Shown here: positions 1 through 7,780 of the stretch, piece after piece
Layout: each line of letters starts with the position of its first letter
How positions within the stretch are numbered: position 1 is the stretch's first letter
Made by a program: the position numbers and the translations under genes
Source of the DNA: an uncultured Christensenella sp.
GTDB taxonomy: Bacteria; Bacillota; Clostridia; Christensenellales; Borkfalkiaceae
Assembly: GCA_910577555.1 (NCBI GenBank)
Contig: CAJTLF010000007.1
Span: 1-64,000, forward strand
Length of the DNA stretch: 64,000 nucleotides
Direction: 5' to 3'
The notes under the pieces: generated by a model
The model's database searches: none
What the model saw: the letters and a program-made list of their open reading frames with translations, nothing else
Told to the model about the DNA's origin: nothing

Positions 1-36
1 AAAGGTGGTTCGTTGAAAAGTTAGTTGCAACTTAAA

Positions 37-60
37 ACCCCTGACGAACTCGACAGGGGT
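37..60 (-). terminator. possible hairpin terminator
   Basis: Perfect inverted repeat ACCCCTG (37-43) and CAGGGGT (54-60) with a 10-base loop. Read on the minus strand it is followed by TTTTAAG, so it could be a second, weaker stop for transcripts leaving the tRNA cluster. The T-run is short, so this is a weak call. Confidence 0.3.
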
Positions 61-187
61 AAGACTTTATTATGTTTTTTCTTTGAAAAGATAACTTCAG
101 CGCGGTTTTTTGATTAAAATAAGATTGGGGGCAAATTGGGGGCAATTTTTAAAAAACGGTCGAAAAACGGCTAAAATAAGCAAAAAA
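61..187. other. non-coding stretch with short direct repeats
   Basis: No gene seen. It holds two adjacent copies of an ATTGGGGGCAA-like unit (about 123-145) and several copies of AAAAACGG (about 153-190). Short direct repeats just beside a tRNA gene can be recombinase arm sites of an element lying to the left of the window, but the sequence alone does not show that. Confidence 0.3.
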
Positions 188-203
188 CGGGCAAAAATGC
201 CCG
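188..203 (-). terminator. rho-independent terminator of the tRNA cluster
   Basis: Stem CGGGC/GCCCG with runs of seven T (plus strand, 204-210) and six A (182-187), so it works in either direction. On the minus strand it begins directly after the CCA end of tRNA-Lys(CTT) and ends the tRNA transcript. Confidence 0.8.
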
Positions 204-209
204 TTTTTT

Positions 210-285
210 TGGTGCAGCTTCAGGGACTCGAACCCTGGGCCCACTGATTAAGAGTCAGTTGCTCTACCAACTGAGCTAAAGCTGC
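210..285 (-). tRNA. tRNA-Lys(CTT)
   Basis: Full cloverleaf with acceptor GCAGCTT/AAGCTGC, TAGCTCAG D-stem start, anticodon loop CTCTTAA (anticodon CTT), T-arm GGTTCGAGTCC and a gene-encoded CCA (210-212). It is the last tRNA of the cluster, directly before a terminator. Confidence 0.96.
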
Positions 286-337
286 ATATTGTGCCCGATA
301 GGGCTTATTTTTACAACCTTGCGGTTGATTTTAGCGG

Positions 338-413
338 TGGTGGTCCATCCGGGATTCGAACCCGGGACACCTTGATTAAAAGTCAAGTGCTCTACCATCT
401 GAGCTAATGGGCC
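338..413 (-). tRNA. tRNA-Lys(TTT)
   Basis: Cloverleaf with anticodon loop CTTTTAA (anticodon TTT) and encoded CCA (338-340). The acceptor stem GGCCCAT/ATGGACC has a C3-A70 mismatch while the other six pairs are standard. The rest of the molecule, including TAGCTCAG and GGTTCGAATCC, is intact. Confidence 0.95.
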
Positions 414-429
414 GATAGCTGGGGATGCG

Positions 430-567
430 GCGGTATCGTCGGTTTCCAGCGTAAAATTTGGCCGGGAGTGGCAGACGAACCTACGAATTAATAAACAGCG
501 GTATCGTCGGTTTCCAGCGGTTTAAATTTGGCCGGGAGTGGCAGACGAACCTACGAATTAATAAACA
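430..567 (-). repeat. two tandem decayed copies of the tRNA-Gln 3' end
   Basis: Units at 430-497 and 498-567 (68 and 70 bases) are almost identical to each other. Each carries a piece (459-487 and 529-557) that aligns with the 3' end of the intact tRNA-Gln(TTG): CCA end, acceptor strand, T-arm and the conserved ACCTACGAAT. The 5' two-thirds of a tRNA are missing, so these are not functional genes. The leading GCGGTATCGTCGG of each unit also recurs at 568, just before the real tRNA. They lie downstream of tRNA-Gln in its own reading direction, where integration at a tRNA 3' end leaves duplicated att remnants. That origin is inference. Confidence 0.75.
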
Positions 568-596
568 GCGGTATCGTCGGTTTCCAGCTTAAAATT

Positions 597-671
597 TGGC
601 TGGGGTGGCAGGATTTGAACCTACGAATGCGGGAATCAAAATCCCGTGCCTTACCGCTTGGCGACACCCCA
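597..671 (-). tRNA. tRNA-Gln(TTG)
   Basis: Acceptor TGGGGTG/CACCCCA, discriminator G, encoded CCA (597-599), anticodon loop TTTTGAT (anticodon TTG). It is the intact member of the group that includes the two truncated copies at 430-567. Confidence 0.95.
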
Positions 672-686
672 TTGCGCAAAAAAATA

Positions 687-763
687 TGGGGCGGGCGACA
701 AGTTTCGAACTTGCTACCTCCAGAGCCACAATCTGGCGCTCTACCGATTGAGCTACGCCCGCC
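687..763 (-). tRNA. tRNA-His(GTG)
   Basis: Anticodon loop TTGTGGC (GTG). The 5' end has the extra G-1, opposite C73, which is the hallmark of bacterial tRNA-His. Encoded CCA at 687-689. Confidence 0.95.
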
Positions 764-769
764 ATATTC

Positions 770-846
770 TGGTGCGCCCGGAGAGACTCGAACCCCCGAC
801 ACACGGCTTAGAAGGCCGTTGCTCTATCCTGCTGAGCTACGGGCGC
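770..846 (-). tRNA. tRNA-Arg(TCT)
   Basis: Acceptor GCGCCCG/CGGGCGC, anticodon loop CTTCTAA (TCT), T-arm GGTTCGAGTCT, encoded CCA at 770-772. It sits 6 bases after tRNA-His in the minus-strand cluster. Confidence 0.95.
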
Positions 847-879
847 GTAAGCATTTCCATTGCGCGCTTTAAAAGCTAT

Positions 880-953
880 TGGAGCGGGTGATGGGAATCG
901 GACCCACGCAACCAGCTTGGAAGGCTAGTGTTCTACCATTGAACTACACCCGC
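880..953 (-). tRNA. tRNA-Gly(TCC)
   Basis: Acceptor GCGGGTG/CACCCGC, anticodon loop CTTCCAA (TCC), encoded CCA at 880-882. It is the first gene of the minus-strand tRNA cluster Gly-Arg-His-Gln-Lys-Lys. Confidence 0.95.
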
Positions 954-1125
954 ATTTGAGCGATTTGCAGTCCGCTACAACTCAATGCTTAAAAATTATA
1001 ACAAAACGCTTTTGCACTGTCAACTCATTTTAAAAGGGTTTTGTTAAAAATTAAATTTTGTTCGTTAATACGGGGAGAGCGCGCCGCTATCAAGCGGCGC
1101 GCTCTTTGAATTTCAGTCTTAAAAA

Positions 1126-2436
1126 TTACTTTCTTTTATCTTTTTTGGTCTTGCCCGAAGAGAATACGAAAATTACGTATCCGCCTGCCGAGAGCGCGAG
1201 TATTACCACTAACAGGATAAGCACTGCGGGGCGGACGATATTTTCTTCGGTATAGTCGGGGTCGGGAGTTTCGGTTTGGGGCGGTTCCACGTAGGAGAAT
1301 AGCGAGACGTAGCCGATAGGCACGTAGCCGTAGAGCGGCGTTTCGCCTTTCTTTGAAAGCTCCACTTTATAGAAGTCGCGCAGAAGCTCGGGGTTGTCCG
1401 CTTTGGTTACTTCGCCGACGACCTTTAACGCGTCGCCCGATTTGATTTTATATTCCCTGCCTTCCGTTTTAAGGTGCGTGCTTGCGCTGACGAAGGGGAG
1501 AGTGTACACGAAGCCGTCGGCAACGGTCACGGTGGCGTTTTTGTTCATTTCCTTAATCGCGCCCGTGCGGTTGACGGGGGACGCGTCCGCCGTACGCATT
1601 ATATAGCATACGCATTTCGTTCCGTCGCTTACCATTACGAGCGAGATACCGTCGTCCGCGCCCGTCTTTGCGAGCAACAGAGCGGTAGCCGCTTTTTCGT
1701 CCTTGCCGATGACGAGCGTATTGCCCGTTTTGAAATATTCGCCGTTATCGCCGTCCAAGTCCACTTCGGTTGCGAAAGCGTCCTGTTTCAAGGAGACGAA
1801 CGACGGGTTTTCCACAGTGTTTGCAAGCGCGTCTTTGACGCCGCCGGTGAGAATTTTTTGCACGACGGTGTAGTCGAGATAGTTAAACGTGACTTTTCTC
1901 GGTTCTTTACCGACGAGTTCGTAGAGAGAGCCGCCGTTTACTGCGTAAGCTTTGTTTTCGCATTTTTTAAGGTTTGTATAACCTTCGAGCGGGGTGGGGT
2001 CGTAGGGGGGCTGGTTGTCGAAAACGGTTACGAAGCCCGTTTCGTCGTTGACGCGGTAGCCGTAGCCGTCTATGAAAAAGTCCGTTTCGACGGTTATATC
2101 CGCCTTTTCGTCCGTTTCATAATAATATACGCCGTTGTCGTTGCCGTAGCAGAGTGCGCCGTCGGGTGCGTAATACACGCTTTTTACCGTTTTGTTTTCA
2201 CATTCGTAAGCCGTGAGTGCGCCGTTTGAATATTCGCAGATATCGGTGTCCCGCAAGATTGCGAGTTTTTCTCCGCTTACCGCGTAATCTTTTGCATTTT
2301 CCAGCGAAACTTCCTTTAAAAACGTTTCGGGATAATAGTCTAACCCGTCGCTTTCCGCATACGCGACGCCGCTTAAACACAGCGATGCGCCGAGCAAAGC
2401 GCACAATGAAGTTGTCAATAACGCAAATTTTTTCAC
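1126..2436 (-). CDS. secreted membrane-anchored protein with SH3-like segment
   Basis: Not assigned to a named family. The 436-residue product has a typical signal peptide (KKFALL, hydrophobic core, cleavage near AYAES), a long extracytoplasmic part rich in short beta-strand repeats, a SH3-like stretch near residues 340-390 (GDALKVVGEV to YGYVPIGYVSLF), a P/T/E-rich linker, one C-terminal membrane helix and a basic cytoplasmic tail (SSGKTKKDKRK). It shares this layout with the product of 3036-3698. The start chosen is GTG at 2436: a promoter TTTACA-17-TATAAT ends six bases before it, so the longer frame back to 2487 could not be fully transcribed. That geometry predicts a leaderless mRNA. Surface or wall sensing is a guess. 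Confidence 0.75.
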   Translation of the reverse strand: MKKFALLTTSLCALLGASLCLSGVAYAESDGLDYYPETFLKEVSLENAKDYAVSGEKLAILRDTDICEYSNGALTAYECENKTVKSVYYAPDGALCYGNDNGVYYYETDEKADITVETDFFIDGYGYRVNDETGFVTVFDNQPPYDPTPLEGYTNLKKCENKAYAVNGGSLYELVGKEPRKVTFNYLDYTVVQKILTGGVKDALANTVENPSFVSLKQDAFATEVDLDGDNGEYFKTGNTLVIGKDEKAATALLLAKTGADDGISLVMVSDGTKCVCYIMRTADASPVNRTGAIKEMNKNATVTVADGFVYTLPFVSASTHLKTEGREYKIKSGDALKVVGEVTKADNPELLRDFYKVELSKKGETPLYGYVPIGYVSLFSYVEPPQTETPDPDYTEENIVRPAVLILLVVILALSAGGYVIFVFSSGKTKKDKRK

Positions 2437-2442
2437 AAAAAA

Positions 2443-2471
2443 ATTATACCATACCTTGTTTTGATTGTAAA
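2443..2471 (-). promoter_or_regulatory. sigma-A promoter of the 2436 gene
   Basis: On the minus strand, -35 TTTACA (2466-2471), a 17-base spacer and -10 TATAAT (2443-2448). The GTG start follows six bases after the -10 box, so transcription should begin at or next to the start codon. Confidence 0.75.
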
Positions 2472-2630
2472 CTGTTCGTTTGTGCATTTTTTTAAGTGAA
2501 CTATGAAAAAGTTACGCGAAAATATTTAAAAAAGTAAAATTTATTTTTTAATCGTGCGTTTATTGTCAAGTTTGGCGGTTATAATACCAAACGTAAACAA
2601 ACAAATGTTTTGTTAAGGATTGAGCAATAG

Positions 2631-3014
2631 ATGAAAAGGAAGGCGTTATTTAAGTTTTATTTTGCCGCCGACAAGTTGAACGGGGCGTTGGACAGAATTA
2701 TTGCCGCCGCGGCTTTGCATTGCGGTGAGACGACTGCGGAGAGCGCGGCGCAGAGAATCGGTGAAATTATACAGGTGAAGATTTGTCTTGGCGGGTTGTG
2801 GGATTACCTTGACGGGATAATGTGCGGGCTGACCGAACGCGAGCGGCTCGTTCTCAAGTTTTACGGCAATATGCGCACGGGAATTAAAAGACTTGGCGCG
2901 GAGCGTATGCGCGAGATTAAAAGGGTTGCGATTAAGTTTACGCGGCGTGCGACGAGAATTAATAAGTTTTGCGACGGGCTGCGGCTTTTGGGAATGTATT
3001 ACTGTTTGTTGTGA
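2631..3014 (+). CDS. small phage-type sigma/ArpU-like regulator
   Basis: A 127-residue basic protein. The segment LTERERLVLKFYG around residues 67-79, followed by basic helices, resembles the sigma-70 region 4 / ArpU / DUF1492-type proteins that phages of Bacillota place just upstream of the terminase genes. A weak SD (AAGGA) and TATAAT precede ATG 2631. The terminase begins 750 bases downstream, with a minus-strand gene in between, so a late-gene activator for the head cassette is plausible but not shown. The family match is by eye and remote. Confidence 0.5.
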   Translation: MKRKALFKFYFAADKLNGALDRIIAAAALHCGETTAESAAQRIGEIIQVKICLGGLWDYLDGIMCGLTERERLVLKFYGNMRTGIKRLGAERMREIKRVAIKFTRRATRINKFCDGLRLLGMYYCLL

Positions 3015-3035
3015 TAGTGCGGTGTTTAGTTGGGG

Positions 3036-3698
3036 TTAAGGGGTGGGTGGGCGTTTTTTATTGGACGAGAAGTAGAGCGCGATTATTGCCGCGGCGGCAA
3101 TTACCGTTAGCACTATCACCGTTATCAAGGTGGCGTTCACGCCGCTGTCGGCGGGCTTTATATCGTCGCCGATAACGGGCTTGGGCAGTTCGTTTAAGGG
3201 ATAATCTTCAACGGTTTGGGATATGTAGCCGAATTTTTCGCCGCAGTATACGTAGGACGGGGCGGTGTTGGCTATGTTGCATTTGCCGTAGAATGCCGCC
3301 GTGAGTTCGACTTGGAGCGGCGGCAACAGCGAGTTTACTCCCGACGCGGTCAAGGTAATTTTAATAGGGTAATTCAGGTATTCGTTTTCGAGCGGTTCGT
3401 TTATGGGCGTAAGCCCCGTTTTGCGGCAATAGCCGTACACCGCGCGGTATATTCCGTCGTCTGCGGCGTAGCGGGCGTAATACCAGTCGCCGTCGTCGCG
3501 CAATATTTCCACGCAATAGGTGCGGGGGATTATGAAAAGCGCGCTCTCGTCCGTTTTTTCCGTACAGAAATAGACTGCGTCGTCAAGTCCGGCGTAGGCG
3601 TAGCGTTGCGTAGCCGCGTTCGCGGGGACGGGAACGCGGCTGCAAAATAATATGATTGTCGTAAGAAGGGCGATAAGCGCCGATTTTAAAACCTTCAT
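3036..3698 (-). CDS. secreted membrane-anchored protein, second of two related
   Basis: A 220-residue product with a signal peptide (MKVLKSALIALL to PANAA), a SH3-like part near residues 45-100 (VEILRDDGDWYYARY, VYGYCRKTGLTPI), a middle domain, then one C-terminal membrane helix (about 185-208) and a short basic tail (FSSNKKRP). The layout mirrors the larger 1126-2436 product, including the F-S-S-basic end. Start ATG 3698: TATAAT lies six bases upstream, again predicting a leaderless message; the -35 is poor. It lies between the sigma-like gene and the terminase on the opposite strand, so it is not part of the phage transcription unit. Confidence 0.7.
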   Translation of the reverse strand: MKVLKSALIALLTTIILFCSRVPVPANAATQRYAYAGLDDAVYFCTEKTDESALFIIPRTYCVEILRDDGDWYYARYAADDGIYRAVYGYCRKTGLTPINEPLENEYLNYPIKITLTASGVNSLLPPLQVELTAAFYGKCNIANTAPSYVYCGEKFGYISQTVEDYPLNELPKPVIGDDIKPADSGVNATLITVIVLTVIAAAAIIALYFSSNKKRPPTP

Positions 3699-3761
3699 AC
3701 CGTCATTATAATATAATAATTTATTACGAAAAAAAGGGAAATATTCGTCGAAAAAAGTCTT

Positions 3762-5207
3762 ATGCAAAGGGAAGATATATTGCGGCGCATAGCCGAGATA
3801 GACGCAGAACTTAAGAGAAGGCGGCAAAAAAGCAAAATCGAGCTTTACAATTCCGGCAGAACAAAGCACAAAAAGCAGATGGCGTTCCATAAGTGCCGTA
3901 AGCGCAACCGCTGGGTGTTCGGCGGCAACCGTTCGGGGAAAACCGAATGCGGAGCCGTGGAGAGCCTTTGGATTTTAAGGGGTATCCACCCGTACCGTAA
4001 TAACAGGAAAAACGTATTCGGTTGGGTCGTTTCGCTCTCCCAGCAGGTTCAGCGCGACGTGGCGCAGGCGAAAATTCTGAGCTATCTGCCAAAGAGCTGG
4101 ATTGCCGACGTTACTATGCTTGCGGGGCGCAAGGACAGCCCTGAAAGCGGCGTTATCGACCAGATAAAGATTAAAAACGTTTACGGCGGAGTTTCCGTTC
4201 TGGGATTTAAAAGCTGTGACCAAGGGAGAGAGAAGTTTCAGGGCAGTTCGCTCGATTTCGTGTGGTTCGACGAAGAGCCGCCAAAGGATATTTACGACGA
4301 GTGCATGATGCGCGTTTTAGACAGGTGCGGGGATATATTCGGGACGATGACGCCCTTAAAGGGCAAAACCTTCGTGTATAACGAAATATTTTTAAACTCG
4401 CGGAAAAACCCCGAGATATGGCACGAATTTATGACCTGGGCGGACAACCCTTACCTTTCCAAAAAGGAGTGCGCTCTTCTGGAGAGCGCGCTCGAGCCGA
4501 GTGCGCTGGACGCGAGAAAGTACGGCAAATTTTCGGACGGGGCGGGACTCGTTTATCCCGAATTCGACGAGAGCGTACACGTGATTGAACCGTTTACGGT
4601 GCCGTGCGGGTGGCAGGAGCGAATTTCTATAGACCCCGGGCTTAACAACCCGCTTTCCGCGCACTGGTACTGCGTGGACTGGGACGGGAATATTTACGTG
4701 GTTGCCGAGCATTTTGCGGCGGGCAGGAATGTGGACTGGCACGCGGAAAAAATTCTGGAAATAAGCCGAACTCTCGGGTGGAAAACGGACGGGAAGGGCA
4801 GGGTGGAAGCCCTTATCGACAGCGCGGCGAACCAGAGAACGCTTGCCGCGTCCAAGTCCGTGGCGGAGCTTTTCTGCGAACGCGGGGTACTTGTGGATAC
4901 GCGCGTGGACAAGGACGTGTTCGCGGGGATTTCGAGAGTTAAGTCCTACCTGAAAAGGGATAACGGCGAAGGCAATTTATATATTTTTTCAAACTGCGTG
5001 AATATGATTGACGAGTTTAAGCGGTATTACTGGGGAAACGGGGATTCGCCCGTCAAGCGGGACGACCACTGCATGGACGAATTGAGATATTTCGTAATGT
5101 CGAGACCCCGTCCCGCAACGGCGGCGCAACCGGTGCATTCGCCCGTTTACGACGACAAGCAACGGCGCATAAGGAGATTGAACAGTGCAAGAAGAAAGAG
5201 AATTTAA
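3762..5207 (+). CDS. phage terminase large subunit
   Basis: ATPase and nuclease motor that packages DNA into a procapsid. Walker A GGNRSGKTE is at residues 54-62 and Walker B FVWFDEEPP at about 167-174. The RNase H-like nuclease domain begins SIDPGLNNP with D291, followed by LIDSAANQ and a C-terminal DDHCMDELRYF, so both catalytic halves look complete. At 481 residues it is full length. It is the first gene of a plus-strand block running to 11304. No small terminase is recognisable upstream; the sigma-like 2631 gene does not resemble one. Start ATG 3762 has no good ribosome binding site. Confidence 0.92.
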   Translation: MQREDILRRIAEIDAELKRRRQKSKIELYNSGRTKHKKQMAFHKCRKRNRWVFGGNRSGKTECGAVESLWILRGIHPYRNNRKNVFGWVVSLSQQVQRDVAQAKILSYLPKSWIADVTMLAGRKDSPESGVIDQIKIKNVYGGVSVLGFKSCDQGREKFQGSSLDFVWFDEEPPKDIYDECMMRVLDRCGDIFGTMTPLKGKTFVYNEIFLNSRKNPEIWHEFMTWADNPYLSKKECALLESALEPSALDARKYGKFSDGAGLVYPEFDESVHVIEPFTVPCGWQERISIDPGLNNPLSAHWYCVDWDGNIYVVAEHFAAGRNVDWHAEKILEISRTLGWKTDGKGRVEALIDSAANQRTLAASKSVAELFCERGVLVDTRVDKDVFAGISRVKSYLKRDNGEGNLYIFSNCVNMIDEFKRYYWGNGDSPVKRDDHCMDELRYFVMSRPRPATAAQPVHSPVYDDKQRRIRRLNSARRKRI

Positions 5208-5484
5208 TGCCGCGGCGGCGGACGGGGATATAAGGAACGCGCTTTTAAAGTGCGCGACGGGACTTTCCGCAAGCGAGACGGTGGAAGAATTTGCGCTCGA
5301 CGGCGACGGGCAGTTGAAGCTCGTCAAGCGCAAGGTAACTAAAAGGGACGTGCCGCCCGATATAAAGGCGGTTAAGATGCTTCTGGACGAGCGGGGCGAG
5401 CCTACGGACGAAGAACTCGAAGAAGAGCGCAAGGGGCTTTTGAAGCTGCTTGACGGGAGCGGAATAAACGAAAAAGGAGATTAA
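5185..5484 (+). CDS. small acidic phage protein between terminase and portal
   Basis: A 99-residue highly charged protein starting with GTG 5185 and overlapping the terminase end by 23 bases. It has an acidic C-terminal half (RGEPTDEELEEERKGLLKLL). No family recognised. The position between terminase and portal, and the coupling to both, make it part of the cassette. Confidence 0.6.
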   Translation: MQEEREFNAAAADGDIRNALLKCATGLSASETVEEFALDGDGQLKLVKRKVTKRDVPPDIKAVKMLLDERGEPTDEELEEERKGLLKLLDGSGINEKGD

Positions 5485-5489
5485 TTGGT

Positions 5490-7346
5490 TTGACAGACGA
5501 AAAATTGGATGCGGCGGGTAAGCTTGCCGAAGAAGTGGAAAAGGATTTTCTTAAAAGACGGGAAGAGAGAAGATTTATCGAGCGCGGATGGTTGCTGAAT
5601 ATGAATTTCGTGAACGGCAGTCAATACTGCGACCTTGACGCGCGCGGCGAGCTTGCCGAAGAGAAGAAGGAGTTTTACTGGCAGGAGCGCAGGGTTTTCA
5701 ACCATATAGCGCCCGTGATAGATTCCAGACTTTCAAAGCTTTCGCGCATACGCCCCGCGCTGACCGTGAGAGCGGCGTCGGAGGACGAGAACGACAGGCG
5801 GGCGGCGCGGCTTGCGTCGGCTATACTTGCCGCGGTACAGGAGGACTGCGACGCCGACGGTGTGATGACCGCCGCCGCGATATGGTCGGAGGTGTGCGGC
5901 ACTGCCTTTTACAAGGTTATGTGGAACGGAAACAAGGGCAACGCAGTGGGCGCTTTACAGGACGGAAAGAAGGTTTACGAAGGGCAAGCCGATTTGGTTG
6001 CCGTTTCCCCCTTCGAGATTTATCCTTACTCGCTTAACGTGGAAAATATTGACGACCAGCCGAGTATAATTCAGGCGAAGGCGTTGCCCGTGGACGAGAT
6101 TTATACGCTTTACGGGGTGAAGCTCGCAGGCAGGAATTTGAAGGAATTTTCAAACTCCGATACCGTTAAAAAGAGCAATTCGGGCGGGGATATGCGCGAA
6201 GTAAGCGAGTTGGAGACGGGATACGAGTTGGTTATAGAGCGATACGAAAGACCTACGGGCGGGCGGCCCGAAGGCAGGCTTACCGTAGTTGCGGGCGGCG
6301 TGCTGTTATTCGATGGGGAGCTGCCGTATAAAAACGGCGCGGACGGGAAGAGAGGTTATCCCTTTATAAGGCAGACCGCGATGCCCGTTGCGGGAAGCTT
6401 TTTCGGCGCGAGCGTGGTGAACAGACTTATACCGCTGCAAAGGGCGTATAACGCCGTTAAAAACCGCAAACACGAGTTTTTAAACCGCATATCTATGGGA
6501 ACTGTCGCCGTGGAGGACGGTTCGGTGGACGCAGACGAAATTGCCGAGGACGGACTTATGCCCGGGAAGGTTATCGTTTACCGTCAGGGCGGCAAGCCGC
6601 CCGAGATGCTGACTTTGGGAACTTTGCCGAGCGGGTTCGAAAAGGAAGAAGAAAACCTTTTGAACGAGTTTGCGAAGGTTTCCGGCTCGGGTAACCTTTC
6701 CGAGAATGCCGACAGCTTTGCGGGCATTACTTCGGCTACGGGGTTACAGCTGATAATCGACCAGGACGACCAGAGACTGAGCCTTACTTACTCGTCAATG
6801 AAAAGGGCTTTGAAAGAGATTGGACGGCATATATTGCGGCTTTACCGACAGTTTGCAACTCACACGCGGCTGTTGAAATACGCGGGCAAGGGTGACGCCT
6901 ATTCGGTGATAGCGTTCAAGGGGAGCGACATTTCTTCCGACGACGTTATGCTGGAAGCGGACAGCGATATGAATATGACTGCGGCGCAGAAGAGAACGGT
7001 CGTTTACGAAATTTTGGACAAGGGACTTTTTAACGACGAAAAGGGAGCTATACCGCCCGTCGTGAAAAATAAGATACTCGAATTTATAGGCTATTCTTCG
7101 TTTGCGGACGAGCGGGATTTGACCGCGCTCAACCGCGCGAGAGCAGAAGAAGAGAACGGGCAGATGCTCGGGGGCGAAGTGGCGGTAAACGAATTCGACG
7201 ACCACGCCGTGCATACGGATACGCACAAGGCGTATTTACTTGCGGCGCGGCACGACGAGAGCGTACGGTTGCGCATATGCGCCCATATAAGAAGTCACGA
7301 AAAATATTTAAAGGATAAAAAACTTCCGGAGGTGGAAAATGGATAA
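5490..7346 (+). CDS. phage portal protein, P22-like
   Basis: Forms the dodecameric DNA channel at the procapsid vertex. The 618-residue length and segments such as NHIAPVIDSRLSKLSRIRP, the helical KKSN-rich wing and ITSATGLQLIIDQDDQRLS match the P22-type portals of podoviruses. The start is TTG 5490 with AAGGAG ten bases upstream. It follows the small acidic gene directly and overlaps the next gene by eight bases. No internal stop or frameshift is visible. Confidence 0.85.
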   Translation: MTDEKLDAAGKLAEEVEKDFLKRREERRFIERGWLLNMNFVNGSQYCDLDARGELAEEKKEFYWQERRVFNHIAPVIDSRLSKLSRIRPALTVRAASEDENDRRAARLASAILAAVQEDCDADGVMTAAAIWSEVCGTAFYKVMWNGNKGNAVGALQDGKKVYEGQADLVAVSPFEIYPYSLNVENIDDQPSIIQAKALPVDEIYTLYGVKLAGRNLKEFSNSDTVKKSNSGGDMREVSELETGYELVIERYERPTGGRPEGRLTVVAGGVLLFDGELPYKNGADGKRGYPFIRQTAMPVAGSFFGASVVNRLIPLQRAYNAVKNRKHEFLNRISMGTVAVEDGSVDADEIAEDGLMPGKVIVYRQGGKPPEMLTLGTLPSGFEKEEENLLNEFAKVSGSGNLSENADSFAGITSATGLQLIIDQDDQRLSLTYSSMKRALKEIGRHILRLYRQFATHTRLLKYAGKGDAYSVIAFKGSDISSDDVMLEADSDMNMTAAQKRTVVYEILDKGLFNDEKGAIPPVVKNKILEFIGYSSFADERDLTALNRARAEEENGQMLGGEVAVNEFDDHAVHTDTHKAYLLAARHDESVRLRICAHIRSHEKYLKDKKLPEVENG

Positions 7347-7767
7347 CGAAAACGCAGAAAAGGAACGGGTTACGGCGGAGAATGCCGCAGAGGCGGAGAA
7401 GGAGAATGGTGCCGCGGCGGAGCTCGGAAAATTCAAGAGCGTGGACGCCCTTTTGAAGGCCTATCAGGCTTTGGAGTCGGAGTTCACCCGACGCAATCAA
7501 CGGCTTAAAGAGCTTGAGCAAGGGAACAAGGCGGGGGAAAGCATGCAGTCCCCGCTCTCTCGCGGGAGTGCCGGCGCGGAAGAGATTAAGACCGCGCCCG
7601 AATACGAGAGCGTGCGCCGCGAGATAATAGAAGATTATCTCAAATCGGTTACCGAAAGGGCGGTGCCGCTTTTAAAGAGCGGAGTAACTGCCGCAAGTCC
7701 GCGGGTGACGCCTAAAACGGTTAAGGACGCAGGCGCGCTCGCACAGAGATTTTTGAATAAAGATTAA
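7339..7767 (+). CDS. scaffold-like phage protein
   Basis: A 142-residue, very acidic, Ala/Glu-rich N-terminus followed by a predicted coiled coil (FKSVDALLKAYQALESEF) and a basic C-terminal region. Size, composition and position between portal and major capsid fit a head scaffolding protein; no strict motif proves it. Start ATG 7339 follows GGAGGT and overlaps the portal stop. Confidence 0.6.
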   Translation: MDNENAEKERVTAENAAEAEKENGAAAELGKFKSVDALLKAYQALESEFTRRNQRLKELEQGNKAGESMQSPLSRGSAGAEEIKTAPEYESVRREIIEDYLKSVTERAVPLLKSGVTAASPRVTPKTVKDAGALAQRFLNKD

Positions 7768-7780
7768 AGGAGAATTGAAG

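Noticed and set aside
61..187. Short direct repeats as a confirmed recombination site
   Set aside because: No recombinase gene in view and repeats are short; reported only as a stretch with repeats.
430..600. Tandem repeats as a CRISPR array
   Set aside because: The whole unit repeats, there are no unique spacers, and the repeat matches a tRNA 3' end.
528..872. Open frame across the tRNA cluster
   Set aside because: Its codons are the tRNA genes themselves on the other strand.
1474..2229. Long plus-strand frame opposite the secreted protein
   Set aside because: Shadow frame of the minus-strand gene, with no ribosome binding site.
2631..3014. Sigma-like gene as small terminase
   Set aside because: The LTERERLVLKF-type segment fits a sigma region 4-like regulator better, and it is separated by an opposing gene.
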